Part shown: in pieces, positions 1-16,799 of the stretch
Layout: the number at the start of each line of letters is the position of its first letter
Position numbering within the stretch: position 1 is the stretch's first letter
Assembly: GCA_003508835.1 (NCBI GenBank)
Contig: PUFA01000006.1
Location: forward strand, 248,001 to 312,000
Direction of reading: 5' to 3'
DNA length: 64,000 nt
Source of the DNA: Eonycteris spelaea
Lineage: Eukaryota > Chordata > Mammalia > Chiroptera > Pteropodidae
The notes under the pieces: model-generated
Database searches by the model: none
What the model saw: only the letters and a program-made list of their open reading frames with translations
Told to the model about the DNA's origin: nothing
Program-made: the position numbers and the translations under genes

Positions 1-246
1 AGCTGGGGGTACCCCAGCCTCTCACCTCCTCCTATTAGCTTTCATGGGATCCAAGCAGGGCCATGCAGAGGGTATGTAAATGTGAGCTTCACCTAGGGCT
101 GGGGCTCTGGGGAGGGTGGACAGGAAGCCGGATTCTAAGCCCCAGATCTCTGGGCTCATTCAGTGAACTCTTTGAGAACCACTGGGGATAACCATGGGAC
201 TGGGTGCGGGGTACCCAAGTCCCCTGGCTGGGTTGGAGACCAGCAG
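1..246 (-). other. DMBX1: DMBX1 3' UTR (partial)
   Basis: Sequence just downstream of the DMBX1 stop on the minus strand. There is no AATAAA on that strand in these 246 bases, so the 3' UTR probably continues to the left of the window. Confidence 0.6.
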
Positions 247-5404
<5,158 letters not shown>

Positions 5405-5555
5405 TTAGAGAGGCCGATGAGGAAGGGTGTCACTCCTAGCCCACCTTACCCCCAAGAGCTTCTGTCTTGCCCATGACTAAGAGTGGGAGAGCTCCTGCAT
5501 TTATTTCTTCATTCGCCCACTCGTTCATTGATGCACTCAGCAGGGCTTGTGTCAG

Positions 5556-5775
5556 GTTTAATACTCTGGGCTTTGGAGTCAGACTGCCTGGGCTGGAATC
5601 TCAACGCAGCCACTTAGCTTTGTGGTTTGGGACAAGTTGCTTAACTTCTCTGACCCTGTTTCTCCATTTGCAAAAAGGGGCTAGAAATAGTACTTATCTC
5701 ATGGGGTTATTGCAAGGATTAAGAGAAGCCTTTACAATGAGCCTGGTGCACAGTGTGCTCAAAAGTGTGAGCCAT
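5556..5775 (+). repeat. MIR SINE, nearly complete
   Basis: Sense MIR running from TTTGGAGTCAGACTGCCTGG through CTTAACTTCTCTGACCC to the GAGCCTGGTGCACAG end. Confidence 0.85.
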
Positions 5776-5834
5776 TGTGATTTATCAATCCATTTGCTGC
5801 TCTATGCTGTCATCTCTTCTTTTGGTTGTCCAGG

Positions 5835-6180
5835 CACTTACTCATTTGTACATTCATTGATTCACTTGCACACTTATTATTTATTCAACAAACATCCATT
5901 GAGGCCCACATGGGGCCAAACCCAGAGCTGGATTGGGGATAGAGAGGCATTCGCTCTGATGGGATTTGTGGATTAAAACCCTAATGAGCAACACAGACAT
6001 AAGAACACTACTGTTGTGACTATTATATATTCACTACCATCACCTCCCTCTATTCTGATAATATATGCTCAAGAAGCAAGCTGCCAAGAGCAATGAACCC
6101 CAATTACAGATGAGTCCACTGAGACTTAGAGAAATAGCAGTAACATGTCAAGGCCACACAGCCAATCTGGGGCCTGCCCC
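5835..6180 (-). repeat. L2 3' end followed by MIR fragment
   Basis: The antisense L2 signature TTATTTATTCAACAAACATCC occurs at about 5876-5896 and is followed by 'ggggatagagaggcattc'. An antisense MIR patch (ACAGATGAGTCCACTGAGAC) follows at about 6085-6180. Confidence 0.65.
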
Positions 6181-6499
6181 ACCCCACCTGGCTTTAGCCT
6201 CATTCTTCTATGGCCAATTCATTAGAGAACACATTCCTCCTACTGAAATGGCTCAGATTAGCATGACGCTGCCAAAGTCCCATCAGTCCCAAGTCTCCTC
6301 TGGACCCTCACAGTCATTGTCTGAGCACACATCTTGTGTTCGCCTGAATGTCATTTTTGGAATATGGTCCAATGTATACAGACTCCCAAAAACACACAGA
6401 TGTTTCCTGTTTCCTGGGTGTCGGGGATGAGGGGAGGGAAGTTTGGGCAATAGCAGGTCTGTTTGATAAGAGGTAGAATGTCCCCAGGTGTCCCAGCTC

Positions 6500-6765
6500 C
6501 CCACCCTCACTGAAATAGACACAGCTATACACAACCAAACATCCACAGTACGTGCACTCACACACACTCAGACAAGCACACACACATGTTTCCTATACAA
6601 ACACACATATACAGATATTCTTGGCAAGGCATTCACACACAAACTCAGCAACAGTCAAATTACATGTCATTATTTCTACAGTTCCACACAGACATTCTCA
6701 TAAATATCTATCTGTGCAGTAGATATTCCTACACACAAACATTACAATCATACATATTCACATGT
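6500..6765. repeat. degenerate CA-rich tract
   Basis: Scattered ACACAC and ACATAC words with many interruptions, an aged microsatellite. Short open frames here are composition artefacts. Confidence 0.7.
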
Positions 6766-7750
6766 TACTCATATTCAACAAAGATTTACTAAGCACTCAG
6801 CTACTATGTATCAAACAAAGTCCCTGCCTTGGTGGAATTTACATACCAGGGGAGGAGGTCTATATAATAACAAATAAATATATGTAATAATGTCAGATAG
6901 GAATAAGTGCTCTGAAGAAAAATAAAGCAGAGGAGGAGAATAACAAGAGGAAAAGACAAGATTATTTTAGAACATGTGGTCAGGAAAGGGCTCTGATATT
7001 TGAAGTAAGCCATGCGAAGCTCTGGGGGAAAAGCTTTCTAGGCAGAAGGAACAGCAAGGACAAAGGCCCTGAGGCATGAACAAGCTCACTATATGTCTAG
7101 AACAACAAGAAAACCAGGGAGCTGGAGCACAGAGAGGGAGGGAGCGAGTGGAAGAGAGAGTCTGGAAGGAGAGGCGGGAGACAGATTCTGGAGGGCACAT
7201 GGCCCATTGTAAGGAATTTGAAGTTTATCCTGAGTGTGATGGATCTCCTGGAGGCTCCTAAATAGAAAGTAACATGATATAATTTGCTGTTAACGTCTCA
7301 CTTTGGCTGCTTGTATGTAGAACCGGCTACAGAGGGTCAAGAAGGAAAACAGAGACAAGGCTGACTGCAGAAATTCAGGCCAGCAATGAGGTGCCTGTGG
7401 AAGGTGCCTGCAGGGTGTTAGGGGTGAAGACAGTAAGAGTGGTCAGATTCAGGACACATTTTGCAGGCTGAATCAACATGATTGCTGGAAGATTAGTTAT
7501 AAGATGTGAGGAAAAGGGGGAAAAAAGGATGACTCAAGTTTTGGCCTGAGCAACTGAGTGAAGATGGGTCATTTCCTGAATAAGGAACATTGAGGGAGAA
7601 GTGGGTCTGCGAGGGGGGACTGGAAATCAAGGTTTTGAGGGGACATGGTAAGTGTGAAATATAAATCCAACTTCCAAGTAAGAATGTTGAATTGGCGATT
7701 GGATACACAAGTCGGGAGCTGAGGGCTGGATTTACAGATTTCTGCATTAA
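6766..7750 (-). repeat. long ancient L2-associated repeat
   Basis: Opens with an antisense L2-type end (ATTCAACAAAGATTTACTAA, then TCCCTGCCTTGGTGGAATTT). It continues into a widely seen mammalian repeat with the signatures GAACAGCAAGGACAAAGGCC and GGATGACTCAAGTTTTGGCC. The family name of the second part is uncertain to me. Copies of the same sequence recur at 51.07-51.58, 47.4-47.6 and 58.88-59.16 kb. Confidence 0.65.
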
Positions 7751-7794
7751 CACTCACACATAACACCTACCAAAACATTTACTTACGGAAGCCC

Positions 7795-8720
7795 ACTCTA
7801 TGCACCATAAACATGACCCCAAAGGCAGAGATCTAAGAGAAAAGAACGATAGACATGGAGACAAAATGCATTTAAACATTGCATGATAGAATATACCATA
7901 AACAATAAACCTGGAAAAATATTTACCATATTAATGACATAGCAGAATTGGTTAAAAAAATAATAGCACAGACAAAAATAAAAGAGATTATCCATAACAA
8001 GTAAAGAGCTCTTGTATAGGAACAAAAAGATGGTCACCTTAATAAAAGATGGCTAAGGAAATGGAGAGACAGCTTATTAAGGAAGAAACATAGCCATCTG
8101 ACATATCACAAAAAGCTCAGCCTTACTTGTAACTAAAGAAATAAAAATAGAAACAAATTTTTCAACAATCAGATTAGCAAATATAAAGGTAAATTATTAC
8201 CCAGGGTTATCTAGGGGAGTGGGAAATGGTCCTTCTTCTATGTTGCAGACAAAAAAAGCTCTAGTCCCTGCATCAAAAGCCTTTAGAGAGAGCATCGTTT
8301 GACTCAACAATTCCATTTCCAGAAATTTATCCTTTGAGTATGCAGAGATATGTATATAGGAATATTTATCACAGCTCTGCTTATGATGGCAGACAATTGG
8401 AAACCTCACTGTCCATGCAGAGAGGATTAGTTCAGCAGATGAGGGGACGGTAGTGCCCGAGATGGAATATGGTGCCACAGTTTAAAACAATGATGTGTAT
8501 CTGTATGTGCTGATGCTCACAATACGTTGTTGAGTGGAAGAAATAGGTAACAGTATGCATGATGTGATCCCATTTTTGTAATGTATGTATAAAAATGCAT
8601 AGAAAAAAATAGTCTGGACGGTTATACAGACTACGTTAACAGAGGTTATCTCGGAGATAGCAGCTGGGATTACAGGTGATTTTCACATTTATATTCTTTC
8701 CTTCTTTCTTTTTTGAAGGT
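7795..8720 (+). repeat. old LINE-1 (L1M/HAL1-like) 3' portion
   Basis: Contains degenerate L1 3'-end phrases: ACTCAACAATTCCATTTCCA, TATTTATCACAGCTCTGCTT, GGAATATGGTGCCACAG and 'gatcccatttttgtaa'. It has no open reading frame of size. The left border is approximate. Confidence 0.7.
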
Positions 8721-8859
8721 GGGGATAGGGAAGGTTATTCACGTGTTCCAATGGGGATGGAGCCAGGCTCCAAAACGTGTCAAGAGCTCCAGGTGAAAAA
8801 GAGGGAACAGAGTTTAGAAGTAATTTGACCCATCCCCTCCCCCCCACCCTCCTGGGCTG

Positions 8860-9010
8860 GAACGCCCCTCCCCCACCAAACTCTGGGGCTTTGTTGCTTT
8901 AAAGCTTTCTGCTGTTAATGTGGTGACATTTTAATTGACTTAATTGTTGTTGATCCCACAGTTTTTAATGCAAGACAAGTAAGTCTTTATTAACTGAAGC
9001 CAGGAGAGGT
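8860..9010. promoter_or_regulatory. candidate conserved AT-rich element
   Basis: A repeat-free block between L1 and MIR fossils, with TTTTAATTGACTTAATTGTTGT and GCTTTAAAGCTTT. Homeodomain-type TAATTG words suggest an enhancer core. This is weak, composition-based evidence. Confidence 0.3.
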
Positions 9011-9349
9011 ACCTCTCTAGCCCCGTAACTCCCCCAGCCCATTGGTTCTCTGAAGGTCTCTAAGACCTTCCCAGTCTGGCCTCTGTCCACCCCTCCAGCT
9101 TGATGCCCTTCCCTTGCACCCAGTAATACCAGATTACCTGCCACTTCTTTTTGTCACTTCTGTGCCCATTGCTCCTGCTGGGCCCCCCACTCGAAACACC
9201 ATTCCTGGTCCTCCCCCTTAACCTGACCAATCCCTCCCTCTCCACCAAAGCCTGGTTCAACTGATATCTCCTGGGAAAAGGGGCCTCCCCCAACTCATCC
9301 CTAAGAAGGCATCTTTCTCTAGGCTTCAGATAGCTAAGCTCAGGTCACA

Positions 9350-9815
9350 GAAATGGTGATGACAACAACAATACTAAAAGCTACCATTTACCGAACATAC
9401 TCTCTGAGCCTTAGCTCACCACACAGGCACCTTCCATAGATTTTCTTAATTCCATTACCTGAATTAGAGGAGTGTGACGACACTTCTTTCTCCCCCAATG
9501 GACAGAGCTCCTTGAGGGTAGAAAATGTATCTCATACATTTCTGTACTCCTCACCACAGCCCAAATCACAGGATCTGGCACAGAGGTAGGCCCAGGAGAT
9601 AAGGATCAAATGAATTAAAAATAACAACTATTTTTTAAGTGCCTCAAATATATCTGACATCTCCTTCATTCCTCCCAATGCCCCAGGAGGTAGGGACTGT
9701 TATTATCCCCATCTTACAGGTGTGGAAATGGAAGATGAGAAAGACTGGATAATTTGTTAAAGGCCATGCTGCCACTAGGAAGTGGTGGAACAGGTTTCCA
9801 CAGGTGAGGTTCTTC
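9350..9815. repeat. MIR - L2 - MIR cluster
   Basis: Antisense MIR (about 9350-9480), sense L2 3' end (about 9490-9620: GAGCTCCTTGAGGG ... CACAGGATCTGGCACAG) and a second antisense MIR (about 9640-9815: TTATTATCCCCATCTTACAG). Confidence 0.75.
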
Positions 9816-10278
9816 CCACTAGCTAGTGTTTCCTAACCCCAGTCACTCAGGCTCTTACTAAAGCATGTTTCATTCTAACATCTCTGATTTGACCGAGGCA
9901 ATAGGACAACAGCAAAGAAAAAGCACATTCCCCCTGGTGTGTACACTCCTGCATGCACGTGTGTGTATATGTGTGTGTGTGTTGTGAGATGAGGCTGTAT
10001 GTAAGCCCAAATCCTCCCAGCTCAGCGTTCCTCTACCCAGCCTTGCACTCCTCCTCACACCAGGCAGACATCAGAGGCCCAGGTTTACCTCTGAGGCCAC
10101 AGAGGGGCCCTTGTTGGTAGAGGCTGCTTACCATCTGAGCTGTACACATGTGGTACCTAACACACAGTCACCTGTCTGTAGCGCATCTCATTGTTTATGT
10201 GTGGCTATGTCTGCATTCAGTCTGACTCCAATCAACCACATAGCAGTGTGTGCAGGTATCTGTAGTTATTTATCTCTG
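9816..10278. other. unique sequence, nothing recognised
   Basis: No gene signal, only short TG-rich words at about 9955-9982. Confidence 0.6.
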
Positions 10279-10279
10279 C

Positions 10280-10358
<79 letters not shown>
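10279..10358. repeat. (TG)n(AG)n microsatellite
   Basis: About 22 bases of TG followed by about 55 bases of AG with one AAAG interruption. A purine-rich tail extends to about 10480. Confidence 0.95.
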
Positions 10359-10359
<1 letters not shown>

Positions 10360-10479
10360 AGAGGAACATACACTAAATGGTACCCTCAGAAGTCATCTGG
10401 CCCTTAACAGAGTCTGAAAGAAAACAAGAGAGAAATACAAAGAAAAAGAAAGAAGAAAAGCAAGGACGTGGAGCTGATG

Positions 10480-10955
10480 CAGCAAGATAGAAAGACCCAT
10501 CAGCGCAAAGATAAATAGATTTTTCTTTTCCATTTTTTCTTTCTGCAACACCTAGCACAGAGCCCGGTACACAGCAGCAGTGTTAGTAAATAATAAATGT
10601 CAAATGGATGAGAAAGAACCACAGACTAAAAGATGGTAAGGGAATCAGGTCCACCACAGACCGGTATGGTCCTCCAAGCAGAATGAACACTCAGAGACCC
10701 TGTCTACAATCTCCTCTGTCCCCAGAACTATAAGCCTGGGTTTGGGGGAATCCTGCCAGTGAGCCCTTTCTTAGAAATAGGGGCAGTCCAGACCTGTCCC
10801 TGGGGTTTTCAGCCAAACCTAGAAGCTGCAGCCCCACCTACATTCAGTTCTGAGTGCTATGAGCCCTACCGGGAGGCCAAGAGCCACCCAGGCTGGAGTC
10901 CTGCAGGGCCTACGGGCCTCTAAATAGGGCCCTGCACTCCTGGCCTCAGGCCGGG
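10480..10955. other. unique sequence, nothing recognised
   Basis: A MIR-like patch (GCACAGAGCCCGGTACACAGC) at about 10553-10573; otherwise no gene or repeat signal. Confidence 0.5.
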
Positions 10956-11360
10956 CCCTGCGTGGGCTCAGCCCACTGCACACTCCAAACAGAATCAATT
11001 ATATATTTAAAAGGTGCCGCCCCGCAATTCCTGGCAAGCCAGGAGAGCCATCCATCATGGCGCGGCCGCGTTTCACAAGCTGTCGAATTGTGCTTACATT
11101 GGTTAAAAGAATCTTTATATTTCATTAAGCAAGCAGATCGGCGGATCTCCCGCCACAGGCGCCATATAGATGGCTTTAATTTTCCAAATCTGCAAATGCA
11201 TCCGTTATGTCCCCGCGTCGCTGCTGGCTGCGGCCTAATGCCCAGCCAATCGAAGAATCAAGCAGAATTTTATTAGGGGGCATTTTTTATAAATTAACAG
11301 CAGCACTGCTAGGAAACCACATGAAAGGCATCTTTGATTAAAAGGAAAGTGGACCCTTCC
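10956..11360. promoter_or_regulatory. candidate deeply conserved enhancer upstream of DMBX1
   Basis: About 400 bp free of repeats that mixes CpG words (CGCGGCCGCG, GCGGATCTCCCGCC, CCCCGCGTCG) with AT-rich homeodomain and SOX-like words (TCAATTATATATTTAAAAGG, TTCATTAAGC, GCTTTAATTTTCC, TTTATTAGGGGG, CTTTGATTAAAAGG). Retained CpGs in AT-rich intergenic DNA are unusual in mammals and suggest constraint and low methylation. It lies about 5.6 kb upstream of the first DMBX1 coding exon. It could also hold an alternative promoter. Inference from composition only. Confidence 0.5.
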
Positions 11361-11579
11361 TTTGGTCACACTGGGCTCAGCCACCCCACAGGCCTACCTC
11401 ATCGCTCACCTCTTCCTCTTTTTCTGAACTTTTCATTCTCCTGTTCTCATTCCCACACATAGTGGGGAACAAGGCAAAACAACTTTGTGTAAGGGAAAGC
11501 AAGAAAAGCAGGAGAGGAAAGAACCAAGGTTCTCTGAGCAACTTGCCTCCCCTGTCCCAAGCATGGTAGGACACATTAT

Positions 11580-11790
11580 CTCATTAACAATGACAGTTGC
11601 CTTTCACTGAATGTTTACCATGAGCCAAGCCCTCTTCTACACACTCAATACAACCTTACTAGGTAGGAATCATTATCCCCATTATACAAATGTAAAAACT
11701 GAGACTCAGGGAGGTAAAGTTACCTGCCCAAGGTCCCATAGTGAGTAGGTGGTAGATGCAGAAAAGGAACTCTGGGTCGCTGAGAATCTT
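11580..11790 (-). repeat. MIR SINE
   Basis: Antisense MIR (GGTAGGAATCATTATCCCCA, then GACTCAGGGAGGTAAAGTTA and CCTGCCCAAGGTCCCATAG). Confidence 0.85.
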
Positions 11791-12344
11791 TCTGATATTT
11801 ATGTTCAGAATGTGGCCAAGAGCTAGACCCCGGGGAGTAAACCTGGGTGTCAAAGGCAGTGGGAGGCATTAAAAGGTAAAGTGTTGCCATGGACTTCCTT
11901 TCCTGAGAAATGCTGATCCTCCTTCAGCCCTGGACATGCCCCAGAAGAGGCTGTCCCTCCTACCTAGCAGTTTGGAGACCAAAAGGAGTTTTGCTCAACA
12001 GAAGAAGATAAATAAATGGACCAAGAAGCATCAACTCAGAGCTCCTGCCCCAACCTCAGGTTGCTATGTGACCCTGGCTAGGGTCCTATTACCTCTGACT
12101 TCTGCTACGACACTGAATGACTGCTCCAGAAGGAAGAGAAAGCTTCGCCGTGAGAAAGGTGTTTGACTCGGGACTGGTCAGCCACCTGAGGGAGGCTGAG
12201 GAGGAAAGATTCCTTTGTGGGTGTGCATATATGTGCACACACATGTGTGTAAGTGTGCGTGTTGGGGGGAGTGACCGAATAAGATGATCTAGAATTTTTC
12301 CAGCTCTGGGCTAATAGATCTGAGATTTTAAGAGAAGCCTGTGC
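11791..12344. other. unique sequence, nothing recognised
   Basis: A degenerate TG-rich patch at 12215-12262; no gene signal. Confidence 0.6.
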
Positions 12345-12500
12345 CTGATACATGCCAGATACTCAACTATAGTAACCTCATTAATTTCTTATCCCAACTC
12401 TGTGAGTGAGGCAGCATTATTATCTCCACTTTACAGATGAGGAATTGAGGCTCAAGGAAAATGAGGTGCCCATGTCTGTTTGGAAATTGGGACAGCTAAG
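12345..12500 (-). repeat. MIR fragment
   Basis: Antisense MIR (ATTATTATCTCCACTTTACAGATGAGG in two parts, then GAGGCTCAAGG). Confidence 0.8.
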
Positions 12501-13494
12501 CTCCCATCCCATTAAGTACCCCTATTCCCATGTCGGTCCTTAGTCTTGAGTTGCCACGAATTAGCAATGGAAGCATATGATGTAAGGGGATACCCAGACC
12601 CCTGCCCTACCCTGCCCTACCCTGCAGGCACAAGGTCTGGGGACAGGCTGGAGATGAGGATATCCCTGCATCCTCTCAGATGTTGTTTATTTTACAGGCG
12701 TTCCAAGAGCCTCGAATCCATTCTCAGGTCCATGCTGAATCCTCCAAGCTCCCTGAAACTCCACTGTCAGTATCAGGCTCTCAAAAGTACAGAAAGCCCA
12801 GGAACCAACCTCTTCCTAACCTTGCAAGGGGCCAGATTTCTCCCAGCCATGCCCGCCTCCAGGGGTTGGGCCAGAATACCAACAATTCAATGATTCAATG
12901 TGGCCAGCAAGGCCACAGGGAATACCCAAGGACACATTCTAGAGACACATATAAGGACTAATGGTAGAGAACGTGACATCATTTACTTCTGGGTAAGAGT
13001 TGGGGAGGCTGGAATGTTCGCTTCCCTCAGATCCTCATTCTCTCGGGTTGCAAACTTCTGTCTGCCCCAATGCTCCAACAGTGCACATTTAAACTTGTTC
13101 CCATCTTCTCTGTTTAAAGCAAATAAACTCATCTCTTAGGCCAGGTATCTCTGGTCCCTTCAAATCCAAATTTCTTGAAAGGCATTTCCAAATTTGTCAT
13201 CTCCACTTCCTCCCCTCCTGCTCATTCCTAACCCACTGCGCCAACACCTTCCCACCCACCACTGAGACACAGCTCTCCAAAGTCACCATGTTCCTACCTC
13301 CTCCTCTGGGAACACTGTCCCTCCACCAGCGTTACCTGGAGAACTCTTGATCCCTCATACTAGGCTTGGGCACCCCCTTCTCCAGGAAAGCTCCCCTGTT
13401 ACCACAGGCTAGGTCATGCGACATTTTTGAACTCCTACCATAGCATTACCTCACCAAATCGTAGTTGTCCATTTGCCTGCCCTTCACTCGAGAT
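12501..13494. other. unique sequence, nothing recognised
   Basis: A small CCCTAC/CCTG tandem patch at 12603-12626. The open frames here have no recognisable product. Confidence 0.6.
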
Positions 13495-13690
13495 ATAATA
13501 ATAACTATTTTTGCCAGCCATCCTGATAGAGATCTGACAGGCAGCATTTCATTTAATCCTGAGAACAATCTCATGATTCCCATTTGATTGATAAGACAGC
13601 TGAGACCCAGGGAGGTAAAGTCACTTGCCCAAAGCCATGCAGCTAAGCAGCTTAGCCAAGATGAAATCCAGGGAGTTTAACTCCAAAGTG
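13495..13690 (-). repeat. MIR SINE
   Basis: Antisense MIR (TTTCATTTAATCCTGAGAAC, then GAGACCCAGGGAGGTAAAGT and CACTTGCCCAAAG). Confidence 0.85.
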
Positions 13691-14534
13691 TGAATTCAGT
13701 GCTCATCTAACCTCGCCTTCCACAGGGCAGGGTCTTGCTCCAGAGCCAGTACTTAGTACCCAGCACAGGGAACATTAGACATTCATTCCACAAGTAAAGA
13801 TAGAGCAATGGACTCTGTTTGTCAGGCAATGAACTCTCGGGTAGTGTAATGAGTTCCAGCTCCAGGGCTCAGATTCTAGGGGAAATGTAGATGGTCAGAT
13901 GCCCTGGATGAGGGGAGACTAGCTCTGGGAGATGTGCAAATGACAGCAGAGCCTAGAACTGAGTAAGCCATTCTCCTCACCCTATGGCCTGCCCTGCCCC
14001 ATCCTTGCAGAGGAGACTCCATGTCCCCACGAAAAGGCAAGCCACCTCCTGGCCATTGCTGTAGCTCTGACCTTGCAACAGACTGAGCCTTGTTCCACAC
14101 CAACCAAGCCCTGGCCACTGCTCTCACCTAGGTCATGCCTCATCCCCAAGCTGCATTTGATACAGGCACCATGACCCCCACATTGCTACCATTCACCACA
14201 CTCTGTCTTATCCATGTGGGTAGGTATAGCCATCCAGAATCTCTGGCATTCACCCTCCAGCTCAACTGAGGGCCCTAGAAGTGATCCTGGAGTTGAAGCC
14301 GAGGACCTCAGACAGGTGGGCTTCAGAGGGCGTAGCTTTGCAAGGGTCAAATCAGATGCGGTACTGGACTCTGGGCACCTAGAGCTCAATTCCTCAAAGG
14401 AGATTCTCACCTTCCCTCTGGGCTCCGGGATGAAGGACAGGGGTAGAAGGAGGGGCATCACAGGGAGAGAGCCAGGGTCCGGGGTGGGTCTCAGGACATG
14501 CCCCGCCCCTGCAGCCCTCCAGAGGAGCCCAGGC
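13691..14534. other. unique sequence, nothing recognised
   Basis: No repeat or gene signal. GC content rises toward the CpG domain that follows. Confidence 0.5.
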
Positions 14535-14665
14535 GCTTAGTTCCCTACACAAACTGTTATCCATTAACATCCAATTATCCCTCGGTCCGAGCCATTAATT
14601 ATAAATCAGCCGCTAATTGGGGTAATTAGCCCCCCGCAGGCTAATGGGCCGAGACTGAGGGAGGC
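14535..14665. promoter_or_regulatory. homeodomain-site-rich candidate enhancer at the edge of the CpG domain
   Basis: Within 130 bp there are at least seven TAAT/ATTA cores: CATTAACATCCAATTATCC, CCATTAATTATAAATCAGCC, the inverted pair GCTAATTGGGGTAATTAGC (14612-14630) and GGCTAATGGGCC. These lie in CpG-containing flanks (CCTCGGTCCGAG, CAGCCGC). Paired-class homeodomains bind inverted TAAT half-sites with short spacers as dimers (family knowledge). It lies about 9.2 kb upstream of the first DMBX1 coding exon, so autoregulation or OTX/PAX-type input is plausible. Function is inferred. Confidence 0.55.
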
Positions 14666-16130
14666 CCCTCCCGCCTACGTCCTCAGGTTTTCCGAGGTCT
14701 TTCATTTGGGGTGGTGCAAAGAAATCAGGCGGCAGGAGCTTTTTTTTTTTTTTTTTCCCCCCGGCAGCGAAATGCGGCAGGGAGAGAGAAGAGAAAGCTA
14801 GTTTTTGTTGTTTTTTTTTTCCTCTAATGCCGTCCAGTTTCGGGGCTTGAGGGCAGCCTGGCACGAGGGAGGCTTGATCACAGCCCTGGGAGTAAGAATT
14901 GTCGGGATAATTGTTTGATTCTCTGCTTTCTTTCCAGTATAGAGGCAGCTAGGGCGCCACAGACGAAGACCGAGGAGACTTGGACGGAGCCGGGGTGGAG
15001 CAGGGGACAGAGTGGGCCACCTGCTTGTGCCTTGCCTCTCCCTGGCCTGGAGGAGGCCGCCTCGCTCTCCTGGTTCTCCGTGGCTGGGGAGTCCCGCGGG
15101 GACGAGCTGGGCCACTCCAGGCTAGTCCAGACCCAGACCGACCCGGGAAACACAGACTGCGGAGTCCCTGCGTAGCCGCCGCTCCCTGCACAGGTGCTGG
15201 CCTCGGTCGGCTGGAGGAACTCGGGGAGGGGTGTGTCTTGCCGGCTCAGAGATCCGGGTTCCCGCCCTGCGAGCCGACAAACAGATATAGGGTGCCGCTA
15301 CCTCCCCGAACAAACCGTGGTGAATGGGACAGGCGATTAGAAAGGGACGCGAGACCCAGTGGGCTCCAGTGGCATTGGGTACACTGAAGCAGCGCCCGCA
15401 GTGGCGGTAGACTGGCTGAAAAGAGTGACTTGGTCTGGGAAATGTACTCCGGCCTGGCGACTGCGGATCCAAACACTCTGTCCTTTGCCGCGGCCAAAAA
15501 CCCAGAACAACGCCGAAGGACAGTTGGGGCGAGAGCTGGGATCCGGGTTCCGTGCGAGCTGGGACACTCGCCCATTCAGCAGCACTGAGGCCGGATCAAA
15601 TAAGTTGTCCGAAGAACGGACTGGTGACTAGACAGAAAGAGAGGGCCGCTGGATGGCGGGAGGGCCAGACAGGATAATGGAGGGACCAGCTAAGTAAGTA
15701 CCCTTCTTACCAAAGAGAAAACTGAGGCGCTGGGACGCGCATTGATTTCTCAAGGTCAGAGGTGAGGGGTGCTCAGCGCTGGGCGAACGTCGAGGCCCCA
15801 CCACGCGTTCCGCTGTAAGCTCGCGAGTCCCCCCAGCACCCCTCCTTACCGCACCCTCCCGCTCTGTAATGGGCTTTGGCGGGCGGCGGCGGCGTCGCCC
15901 GGGGCCTTGATTAGATATTTATTGCTGTCATTTACATGGGCACTGCGGGGCGGCCGAGCGGGACCGTGGGGAGGGGCGGAGGAGGGGGGAGAGGAATGGG
16001 AAAGTGGGGGAGGTGGGGGCTGGCTCCTGGAGGACCAGAAGCCCAGCAGGGGAAGCGAGCGGCGAGGGAGAGAGCAGTGGGAATGGGGAGCGTAGAGGAC
16101 AGCCATAGTCGTAGACTCGAGGGCCTTTCT
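14666..16130. promoter_or_regulatory. CpG island segments
   Basis: CpG-rich DNA, densest at about 14985-15600 and 15770-15960. It includes GGCGGGCGGCGGCGGCGTCG (15880-15899), followed at once by an AT-rich core TTGATTAGATATTTATTGC. Two poly-T tracts lie at about 14740-14757 and 14810-14820. The many open frames across both strands reflect stop-poor CpG composition. Confidence 0.6.
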
Positions 16131-16760
16131 GGCTGCACTGGGCCAGTGTGAGAGGTGGGGCTGTTGGCCTTTGCCCTTGGTGGCTGTCTCCGTGTGATAC
16201 CCGTGAGTGTCCATGTGTGCATTTAACCCGTGGGTATATAACAGTCTGTCAGAAGGCTTTGTAAGTGTATGTCTAGCCTGTGTGCCCCTATGTGTGTGTG
16301 CCTCTACCTGTGAGACTTCTCACCTGGGTGTGCTTCAGTGAGATACCCATAGTCCAGTCCAGGTGACTAACCCATGCATCCAATGGTGTGGTGGTCCTTG
16401 TTTTGTGTATCTGTGTCCCAGGGTCCATCGATCTGGAATGCCTGAAACTGTGTGTCAGTTTGTGTTCAGGATTAGGTCAGAGATGCGCCTGTGCCCCTGG
16501 ATCAGCTTCTTCCCCGTTGTCCCCAAAACCTACAGGCGGTTTGGGTTTTCCAATGCCAAACCCTATCCACTGGCAGAGGTCCGCGAGGATCACCCATTCC
16601 TGGCCTGACCTGGCCAGAGTACTGTCAGCCCCTCGTCCTCTAGAAATTTTGTTTTCTGCTCAAGTACTGCTAGGCAGTAATGAGTGTGTGTGGAAGGGGT
16701 CCCCAGTACAAGTTATGTTGGTATCAGAGCAGAGAAACAGCACCAATTTCGTGGCCGCAC
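16131..16760. other. TG-rich stretch within the CpG domain
   Basis: Degenerate TGTGTG and TGTCTG words at 16190-16480; no gene signal. It separates two CpG-dense parts. Confidence 0.5.
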
Positions 16761-16799
16761 GGGACCCTACATGTGACAGTGGCAGTGACAGGTGTTCAG

